Positions 55,459 through 64,000 of a DNA stretch of 64,000 bases are shown piece after piece. How positions within the stretch are numbered: the stretch's first letter is position 1; every line of letters begins with the position of its first letter. The DNA is from Isoetes taiwanensis. Its lineage: Eukaryota; Streptophyta; Lycopodiopsida; Isoetales; Isoetaceae. The translations under genes were made by a program, and so were the position numbers. The DNA lies in contig JAJEKV010000026.1 of the NCBI GenBank assembly GCA_021234155.1, positions 5,147,183 through 5,211,182 of the forward strand. Direction: 5' to 3'. Below the pieces are notes generated by a model. It saw only the letters and a program-made list of their open reading frames with translations. It was not told the DNA's origin and searched no databases.

Positions 55459-57548
55459 ATGGATCTGCCCAACAGAGAATTTGTAGCCATGATCTCAGAC
55501 GGATCGAAGATGGATGAAACGATTCCCCTCTTGGCGCACATTCATGCTGAACAAGAAGGTGCTTCAGTACGGCGGACATTCGCCAATATTATTATTTCGA
55601 TCTTGGGTTCCGGTGTTCTTGGTCTTCCTTTTGCTTTCAAGACCAGTGGCTGGGCAGTTGGTTCCGGTACCATCGTCCTTGCTGGCTGTCTTTCCTATTT
55701 CTGCATGGTTCTTTTGGTACGTCTTCTGGTCCCAGTTCTTGCATATGAGACCTTTTTGCAGTTTGTGCATGTAAAGTAGTTTTAAAAGGAAATTTTGGGT
55801 GATATGTCCTGAATTTGTATATGCATTGTAGACAAAATTTGTCTCAGATGAATGTAAGCCAGGGAGGAAAGTTCTTATTAAAGCTCCAAGTGAGATCATT
55901 TTAGGAAAACAAAATAAAAACAAAAACAAAAACATGTTGTGGCAACTATGATATTCTATATGCAGCTTCCCTATAACAACTTGTTGGGACATGCCTTATC
56001 ATCAAAATGGAATCAGACTATATTCAAGAGTTTAAATAGATTGTAATGTAATTTGGTGCTATATGGTTTGATGGATCTGCACTACTCTTGAAAGAACAAG
56101 GAAAGATGCTTAAACAATGGCAGTGTCAGAGATTTTTATTAAAGTGCTGCACTTTCAACATAGTTGGTAATAGCACAGAAGCCCTTAGTTCCTAAGAGTT
56201 CCGCTCCTCAAAAGATGATTGTGTAGTATGCTCTAAGGCAAACTTAATGGTCCCAATAGATTTGGATGGTTAACATTACTGTAGCATGTAAATTTTGAGA
56301 CCCTTCTGCAGATCCAAGTGTGCTTGATTCTGTATCGAGGCATATGTCACTGAATCTACCCTATACTTATGGACCATCAGATGTCGTAGCCAACATATCT
56401 ACACCTTTCACGAGTATAAGCGAAGATCATGGAATCTCATCAATGTTTCCTTTTTCTTCCCCTTTCGTTTTTTCCTAATGGATTGTGAGACTTCTTTTTT
56501 CTTACTTTTGGCATGTTAGGTGAAGTGCAAAGAATGTCTAGTTGGGGAAGGAAAAGTTCATATATGCACATATAGTGACCTTGGCGCACATACTAATGGA
56601 TGGATTGGACGTCAGTTGGTCGAAATTACTTTGCTAATCTCCCAAATTGGCTGCTGTGTCGCTTATGTTATCTTTATTGCACACAACCTGTCCTCAATTT
56701 TTGGCACTAAGGGGAGCTATTCATCAATTGTATTTCTGCTGGTGCCTTTCCAAATATTTCTTTCATTGGTGCGGTCGCTGACGACATTAGCTCCATTCAG
56801 CATATTTGCTGATACTTGTAATGTGCTTGCAATGGCTATAGTTATCAAGGACGATTTTGGCAGCTACGATGGCTGTAAGGGCATGCAGTCATATACCAAT
56901 TTCCAAGGCCTATTTTTTGCTCTTGGGATATCTGTATATTGCTATGAAGGATTTGGAATGACCTTGCCACTGAGGGCATCAATGAAAAAGCCTCAGAAGT
57001 TCAACAGGACACTTGGGCTTGCTTTTGTATTGATTACTTCTGTATATCTTCTTTTTGGGTTTGTTGGTTACCTTGCATTTGGGGAAGAAACAACTGACAT
57101 CATTACTCTCAACTTGCCAAATGATTGGACAACAGTGGCTGTTAAACTTGGTTTATGCATTGCACTTTTTTTCACCTTTCCAGTCATGATGTACCCTGTA
57201 TATGAGATTATGGAGACCAGACTATTGACAGCAAAATGGTCTCAAGAACTATTGATGTCATCTGCAAGACTGTATAGACTACTAAACAATGGAATACGGG
57301 GAATTTTAGTGGTGGTAGTTGCACTGGTGGCAGTATCTGTACCAGGATTCGGGGTTTTTATTTCTTTGGTTGGTAGCACAGTTTGTGCAATGCTTGCCTT
57401 TGTATTTCCTGCTGCTTTTCATCTCCAGATCTTTGGTGAGAAGCTTAGTAGGCTAGACAAGATCTCCGACATTTCTATAATCTTATTTGGTATACTGTTT
57501 GCTGCTTATGGAACATATGATGCATTTGCTAGACTATTCTCTTCATAG
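55459..57548 (+). CDS. AVT3: AVT3-type vacuolar amino-acid transporter (two exons)
   Basis: Exon 1 is 55459-55716, intron 55717-56519 (GT..AG), exon 2 56520-57548; the product is 428 residues. It belongs to the amino acid/auxin permease (AAAP) family, AVT3 branch, whose studied members export neutral amino acids from the vacuole. Exon 1 has a short acidic N-terminus (MDETIPLL), then GSGVLGLPFAFKTSGW, the first-helix signature. Exon 2 has TYSDLGAHTNGWIGRQL, QIGCCVAYVIFIAHNLSS, LAPFSIFADTCNVLAMAI, YCYEGFGMTLPLRASMKKPQ, GYLAFGEETTDIITLNLP and FPVMMYPVYEIMETRL. Roughly eleven hydrophobic segments fit the fold. In-frame ATGs at 55489 and 55510 are alternative starts. The pseudogene at 23940-25463 shares the intron position. 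No frame breaks, so it looks functional. Confidence 0.92.
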
Positions 57549-58508
57549 CAAATGTGCCAAACTTACAGATGACGATGGTTTCTTTAATAGCTGGATGCAT
57601 CCTGAATTTGAACCACCCAGGATGCCAAACAATGACCTGGCTTAAGACTAGGCCTACGTGTATTGAAAGAGATTCCTAATTTTGTGCTGCAAGGATCTCA
57701 TCTATTGTTCAAGCATTTATGCTAATGTACATTATAATAGTTATCAAAAAGCAAAAGTCGACCCAGACAAGATGTCGTGTAATGTATATGATGAATCTGG
57801 GGCCATGTAATGTATATGATGAATCTGACGCCAGCATGTATTATTCAATCATTTTTGGGTAAGCAATTCGATGTAGTATAAGGTAAGAGCACAGCTGATT
57901 CTGCTTAAAGGTAATTCCGTTGGAGTTTAGTGCATTGAGAACTCATGGCCAATGTTGCCAAATATAGCTCCAGTGCACTAGCACTTAGGAAACTCATAGC
58001 CATCATGCAATATGCCGTGGTTATTCGTTATAAATTTCAGCAGCGAGGTGGGAGAATATTTTTTTCACTCGGGATTGAGAAGATTATCTTCCTGTGAAAG
58101 TTATACTTGGTTCTTTATTGGTTAAAATGAGACGAATCCAGATCATATCCAGGATTAGTGTTCATGCAATGTAGCTGATCAATAGCAAAAAAATTAAGTG
58201 GGAAGAAAGAGAAATTGGGAAACTTTCTTTACCTTGACTGCATATGAAAGCAAGCCCCACAAACGTTTTGCTGGATTATTCTTGAACAACTTTCCCTCAT
58301 AGATATTTATAGTAAGCTCAGATTCTTAATGGCCTAAAAAGACCCCTCGATCAAAGATGGATCGAAATCTGTGTCTTTCTTTGTTTTTGGTCTCAATCGC
58401 TGGATCTAAATCAAAGATCTGCCCTGATAATCTACGAAACGAATCCGCAGCCTAGAAAACCACGCAAGAGCATGCATGAATGAAGCCATATGAAATTTAG
58501 GGTTAGCT
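57549..58508. other. AVT3 3' flank
   Basis: Contains the presumed 3' UTR. A short direct repeat ATGTAATGTATATGATGAATCTG-like (about 57776-57830, two copies) is the only notable structure. Confidence 0.5.
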
Positions 58509-58931
58509 CCAAGGTTGAGACTATAATTATGTGTTGATTCACTATTGGCAAATTTGCTCCATTTTACGATGGTCCACAACTGAACCATGGTCCCACTACC
58601 CTCCCCTAATAGATTTCTTGAAATTGGAGAGTTTGGGGTAAATGATGTATGGGGGAAGGGAAATTAGGACGGGATTGAGCAATGGTAGGAGGGGCCTCGC
58701 GACTGATGTTAGTTGGGAGCGGGTCTCCCTCCATTGCAAAATGCCAGACTAATTTTCCTTCCCCTACAATAACCTTCCTACGACAAGGAAATTGGGAGCC
58801 AGTAGAAAAAAATGCCACTACTTTTCCTTAATGCCACTAATTTTCTCCCCACGGGAAGGAAATTGAGGAGCTAGTAAAATAATCACAAGATTGCATCAAG
58901 AAATTACTGGACTGCAGAACCTTTGGCCTTA

Positions 58932-59335
58932 GGCCCTTTTTCCACAGCAGTCACAAAATATGGCTGTCATATACCATATAAGACACCATTTGTGACTCCA
59001 AGGCTAAAATGAGACACACAAATCTAAACTTGTTTTTCCACTGCATGGTAGTCATAAAATATGACACCACTAAAATGCTAGTGGAAAACCATGAAAAAAT
59101 AAGACACGTCTTATTTTTAGTTATATTTTCAAATAAGACTAGGTGTCTTATTTTATGGCAGGGGAAATCCTCTCGAATAAAATAAGACTCCATTTACAAT
59201 CCAAACCTATTCCGAACCTAAACATGTCTTATTTTTATAATGGAAAAGTGATTTTCTTTTAGGACAATAGGTGGTCAAACATGATTTGATAAAATATATG
59301 ACATTTAGAAATACGACTACCGTGCAGAAAGGGCC
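58932..59335 (+). mobile_element. PIF/Harbinger-like MITE, left arm
   Basis: 404 bp with imperfect inverted ends GGCCCTTTTTCCACAGCAGT and, on the other strand, GGCCCTTTCTGCACGGTAGT, flanked by TTA (58929-58931 and 59336-59338). A GGCC-starting end and a TTA duplication are the Tourist/PIF signature. No transposase is encoded. Internally it contains many AATAAGAC/GTCTTATT motifs. Confidence 0.8.
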
Positions 59336-59455
59336 TTAGTTTCCATTTTACGATGAAGGTGGCAGAATATATGGAAGCATTCCGGGGACCCAATTTCCTT
59401 CCTGTTTCAGAATATAAAGACATTAGAGAAAAATGCCAAGCATGGTTTTCCTAAT

Positions 59456-60074
59456 CTCCGTTCGGGAAATTCCGCAGTTTAAGCGTAACCTACTGCTTGA
59501 AATCAAAATTTAACACCTCGTATTAATTTCTACCGGATCACTTGGAGTCTGAAACTTTCATATTTTCGGAAGTAGGTAGGAAGGATTTAAAGCTGCCAGA
59601 TCTTCTACGAGGCTCTGCTTCACAGTTTATAGGCTAGAAGTGTAATCTGTAGTATGGAAAGGCTCTTATTCGTCATTTTTAGGGTAGAAGGCATAAATTT
59701 GTAGTACAGAGGATTCGAATCAGAGTTACAAACTCTCAATATCTGCGGCTATTTCCAAGACCTGCGGCTAAAGATGCTTAAAAATCTGTGGCTATTTCCA
59801 AGATCTACAGCTAAGAGTGTTTTGGAAGCACCAGTCTTGGCTTAAACCGAAGCCAGAGCTCATATCTTCATCGGATCATTTCGATTTTGTAGGACGAACC
59901 TGTAGGCCAGGAATGATTCTTAACAGGTTCGTCTACAATCCAACGGAAATAATCCTTTTAGAAGGGAAAAGTTTCCCGAACCAAGCCTCCGACGATCACC
60001 TCCACCGAAAGCGAATATTCTCATGCTCCAAAACAAGATGAGCTTGGTGGATGAGGTGGAGGTTATTTTGCAAC
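59456..60074. other. spacer of the inverted repeat
   Basis: Unique sequence with a twice-occurring CT.TGGCTATTTCCAAGA (about 59744 and 59787) and no recognisable gene. Confidence 0.5.
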
Positions 60075-60194
60075 ATTAGGAGAACCATGCTTGGCATTTT
60101 TCTCTAATGTCTTTATATTCTGAAACAGGAAGGAAATTGGGTCCCCCGAATGCTTCCATATATTCTGCCACCTTCATCGTAAAATGGAAACTAA

Positions 60195-60598
60195 GGCCCT
60201 TTTTCCACGGTAGTCGTATTTCTAAATGTCATATATTTTATCAAATCATGTTTGACCACCTATTGTCCTAAAAGAAAATCACTTTTCCATTATAAAAATA
60301 AGACATGTTTAGGTTCGGAATAGGTTTGGATTGTAAATGGAGTCTTATTTTATTCCGGGGGATTTCCCCCGCCATAAAATAAGACATCTAGTCTTATTTG
60401 AAAATATAACTAAAAATAAGACGTGTCTTATTTTTTCATGGTTTTCCACTAGCATTTTAGTGGTGTCATATTTTATGACTACCATGCAGTGGAAAAACAA
60501 GTTTAGATTTGTGTGTCTCATTTTAGCCTTGGAGTCACAAATGGTGTCTTATATGGTATATGACAGCCATATTTTGTGACTGCTGTGGAAAAAGGGCC
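60195..60598 (-). mobile_element. PIF/Harbinger-like MITE, right arm
   Basis: Inverted copy of 58932-59335 with the same length and the matching TAA flanks (60192-60194 and 60599-60601). Because both arms carry it at the same place, the MITE inserted before the arm was duplicated. Confidence 0.8.
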
Positions 60599-61008
60599 TA
60601 AAGCCAAAGGTTCTGCAGTCCAGTAATTTCTTGATGCAATCTTGTGATTATTTTACTAGCTCCTCAATTTCCTTCCCGTGGGGAGAAAATTAGTGGCATT
60701 AAGGAAAAGCAGTGGCATTTTTTTCTACTGGCTCCCAATTTCCTTGTCGTCGGAAGGTTATTGTAGGGGAAGGAAAATTAGTCTGGCATTTTACAATGGA
60801 GGGAGACCCGCTCCCAACTAACATCAGTCGCGAGGCCCCTCCTACCATTGCTCAATCCCGTCCTAATTTCCCTTCCCCCATACATCATTTACCCCAAACT
60901 CTCCAATTTCAAGAAATCTAGTGGGACCATGGTTCAGTTGTGGACCATCGTAAAACAGATCAAATTTGCCAATAGTGAATCAACACATAATTATAGTCTC
61001 AACCTTGG

Positions 61009-61739
61009 CTATTGAAAAGTGAGTGCAATCTTCATCCACGACATGGTATTTAAACGATCCGTCTTATTTCTAGATAGACCCATTTCTTAGGGATATTTTA
61101 TGGGCTAGTTGCATCCATTGTTTTTCAACAAAAACATATACCTCAAGCCAAGATTTTTTTTAGATATGCAATTTAATTGGCGAACATATTCTATTTTCAA
61201 TATTTCCTTGCCTGTCTACTTAAGTAATCTGCTATTGGTGCACCTCCAAGTTTATATACAATTGGTATGGTCATTGATAATTTGGATTTAGTATAACTAG
61301 CAACATATCCTCTTCTATTTTCTGTGCAATATCCCTCCTCCAACACCCCCCCCATGCTGGGACCCCGCTGACTCCACCTCCCTCCTCCAAATCCCTCGTG
61401 CCTTCTTTTTTCCTTGTTGATATTGCCTTCTTCACTAGGCAAATGACCCTTTAAGCTACCGAATTCTTCAAAGGCCAACACCAAAATCAATCACTAAATA
61501 GTGCAAGAGTCAATTGTTGAAGGGAAAAGCCTGAGAAGCTCATCAACATTAGAGAATGATTGAAGAAAAAAGTCTCCGGTGGATCAATTTCTTGCCATTT
61601 GCTATTTTCTTGGCATTTGCTTTCTATGTTTTAGATGTAAAAGTTTGAAGATCAAGGACAGGTTATCCCATGCTAAACATAGAGAAATTGAGAAAATTTG
61701 GAGGCTCGAGTTAAGAAATATGAATAGCGGGGAGGGAGG
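61009..61739. other. non-coding stretch ending in a (GGGA)n run
   Basis: No gene recognised. A short GGGA microsatellite lies at about 61730-61750. A C/T-rich block lies at 61340-61400. Confidence 0.45.
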
Positions 61740-63530
61740 GAGGGAGGGAGGGCTTTTGGCTCGTTGAAAAGCATGCTGAGAGCTCTTTCCAGGAATGTAG
61801 ATTTGGTTGCAGTTCTATTCCAAATCGGGTGCCGGATTTGGCTCATCAATTTCAGCCCTCTTTCGTTTATTATGGTGGCGCCAATAGCTCCATATTCTGG
61901 TGGCTTGCTGCAAAGTGATTCATCTTGTAGCATCTAGCAGGCTTTTCCCTCTGTTCATGTTAATCCTTTGGCTCTACAAGGTGGTGGTTCTTCTCCAAAT
62001 TTTCTACCTTTAGAGAACTCTTCAGATCACGTTGGCCATTCTACAGCTATGGAAGCCAAGCAAACTTCACCTGATAGACCTGCTACTTTCCAAAGGGTTT
62101 CTTCCAGATCTAATGCTCCTCAAGCTTGGAAAAATTTAGATTCTATATAGAGTGTCTCTCGATTTTCTTTCTCTGATTGAATTCGTAAAGATACTTCTTG
62201 TTCTACATGACTAGCTCAGATTGATGCTGCACTTGAGATTTTATCTTCAAGAAGTAAGGACGAGTTGGCTTCTATTCTAGAGGTGCTTAAGGCAAAGCAG
62301 CATCAACTTAGTTTGAAACTTCCCCTAGATGATGTACTTTACTAAACAAATTGTAGATTTTATATCACAACCTCAAAGATGCCCTTGGTTGAGATAAATT
62401 ATTAGTATCTAAAATGCGTAGAAAACTTGACTGCTTATTCTGTTATTGATTATTATATCGGTGGGTTCCTTGATTTTAGGAAATTGATGTGATGGCTTTC
62501 TCAGTATCTCTCATGTCTTGGTCTGCCTGCTTATGTAAGCTAGGTAAGGATTTCTTTATAATCATGTTTAGCACTATTGATGCTATGGAGAAGTTAATTT
62601 CTGAAGAAATGGATCCTATAGGCACTAGATATCTTCTTTATCAATGATTTACTCATGGTGTTGCTTTTGGCATGGTTTTAGCTCTTAAAATGCCATGTTG
62701 GTTCTCTATCACTAATTTACCAGTGGATATGTTTAGTGTTTAGTCTCTATTGCAAATGGGTTGGGCATGCACATTTCCCATTCTATTGTTAATGGGAATC
62801 ACACATGTGTCTCTATTCCAATTGACCACTCTATCCCAAACACTGTGGTGGTAAAAAATGGCAATTACTACAAGACGTTAACATTGAGTTTGTTAAATGG
62901 TCAAAAACTTGCGTTTATGTTCCTAAATAGTCATACATTTTCATCTGCTCCTCCATCCTATACTAGATCTTTTGTGCCTCCAACTTCTATTATTGCATCT
63001 TTTACTATTATCCCTTCGCTTTTTTCTTCGTCTTCAGGCACAATCTCTGTTACTACTATAATTTCAACTCAATCACCACTTTTTCTATGTTTACATCTTC
63101 TTTTATCTCTCCTTCAGTGAGTTCTTCCCCGACCTTGGTATTTCCTCTTGTGTCCTCTTTACCTAAGGCATCTTCAATGCCAATGTCATCTGATGAGGTA
63201 TCATGTGCCATTTACTGCGCCTGTAACCACCCATTGTGTGCAAGACAGTGTAGCACTTAGTATGGTGGTTGTGGCATCACATGCATGAAGGAATCTCATT
63301 TTGCATAGGTGGAAGCTCCACTAGCTTCTTCTGCAATTGCCCTTTTTGTCTTCAATGCAATTGGGCCTGTTCAGTGTAGTGGGCAAGTTAAAGATCATAA
63401 TGATGATTGGACGCATGTTTCACTTAAGAAGGCAGCTCGACAAAAATCAGGTTTAGCAGTTCGTATTGGTGATTTAGAATCTGAGGTTTATTTTGCATAT
63501 AGATATTCCGAGGCCTTCAAATAGCTTTTC
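61740..63530 (+). mobile_element. L1-type LINE, 5' leader and ORF1 (degenerate)
   Basis: The start GGCTCGTTGAAAAGC...GCTCTTTCCAG matches the leader of the L1 at 28889-34714 (minus strand near 34600-34640). ORF1 pieces follow: SSPNFLPLENSSDH and ATFQRVSSRSNAPQAWKN (62000-62140), a DUF4283-like RNA-binding stretch across frames at 62520-62760 (LGKDFFIIMFSTIDAMEKLI, LKMPCWFSITNLPVDMFS), a Cys-rich part near 63200-63260 and DDWTHVSLKKAARQKSG at 63400-63450. Stops and frameshifts are frequent. No endonuclease is seen before the window ends. Confidence 0.7.
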
Positions 63531-64000
63531 ACGAGGGAACTATAAATGTACACCAGTCGTAGACCCTTCCTTCGAGTGCTCAGCCCTGCCCTTAGATGTG
63601 ATACTGAGTATGCATTGTCAAGACCCGCATTGTTGGGAATAGTAGTTTCTTAAAGCATAAGCAAATGTTTCAATAGCAAGCACCTTCTTTCCAGGAGTTC
63701 TCCTAGCAAGATCATCCATATGCTTGACATCAAAAGTTCATCCACCTCCATAAACCACTCGTGTCGTGGACAGTTTTACTGAGGACACATAATGCATCGT
63801 GTAGAGACTTTCATCGAACACATGCCAACTGCATTGATGTGCAAGTCAAGATAATAATATTCGTGAGTGTCACAATGGAACGTGATGAAGTTGAGGAGAA
63901 AGAGACGGACCTAGCCACAGAAGAACGATTGTACATGTCTGCCCCAACTCCACACAAGAAAAGTAGATTATCTTGTTTTCTCCAGTCATAATCTCTTTAA
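63531..64000. other. unrecognised right edge
   Basis: No endonuclease motif of the preceding LINE and no other gene recognised. A 76-codon frame at 63761-63991 has no known similarity. Confidence 0.4.

Larger units (their letters stand above)
58509..61008. repeat. 2.5-kb inverted repeat
   Basis: The left arm 58509-59455 and right arm 60075-61008 are inverted copies, about 97% identical by eye, around a 619-bp spacer. The outer ends are CCAAGGTTGAG and CTCAACCTTGG. Each arm carries the same 404-bp MITE. The similar open frames in the two arms (60-80 codons) have no known domain. I found no convincing target duplication outside the ends, so it may be a foldback transposon or a local inverted duplication. 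Confidence 0.92.

Overview
This is nuclear DNA of a land plant. The genes are split by GT/AG introns, and the window holds plant-type Ty1/copia, Ty3/gypsy, L1 and hAT elements, a vacuolar amino-acid transporter of the plant AVT3 type, a plant-style ESS2 spliceosome protein and a decayed pentatricopeptide-repeat (PPR) fragment. Gene density is very low (two apparently intact genes in 64 kb) and nested transposons dominate. That suits a large genome. A fern or lycophyte is my best guess, but it is inference and not demonstrated.

Layout. 1-8.1 kb: a dead Ty3/gypsy element on the minus strand whose gag-protease-RT part is present twice in tandem (about 2.5 kb units), with a further RT piece at the left edge. 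Two copies of a 0.65 kb LINE-related repeat lie at 0.6-1.27 and 8.6-9.3 kb. 10.2-11.94 kb: ESS2, intact and single-exon, with a telo-box/site-II promoter. 12.6-16.7 kb: a degenerate minus-strand LINE (endonuclease, RT, C-terminal zinc region, 3' end). 17-24 kb: mostly non-coding, with LINE 3' fragments and small repeats. 23.9-25.5 kb: an AVT3 pseudogene on the minus strand. 27.6-38.6 kb: a 430-bp LTR-like direct repeat pair enclosing a foldback element, a PPR relic and a 5.8-kb L1 that landed in the left repeat with a visible target-site duplication. 39.3-50.2 kb: the most complex region. A decayed multi-exon gene of unknown family is cut off by a LINE. That LINE carries a two-tailed LINE insertion and a Ty1/copia element, and the copia element in turn carries a hAT transposon. 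52.5-53 kb: a tandem duplication. 55.46-57.55 kb: an intact two-exon AVT3 gene. 58.5-61.0 kb: a 2.5-kb inverted repeat with the same PIF/Harbinger-like MITE in both arms. 61.7-63.5 kb: the 5' part of an L1-type LINE.

The two working genes are unrelated housekeeping functions (spliceosome, vacuolar amino-acid export) and form no pathway. The main interest is the transposon archaeology: a four-deep insertion series whose order can be read from target-site duplications and reading-frame continuity, and a hairpin in several LINE/SINE-like 3' regions whose outer stem changes in sequence but keeps pairing.
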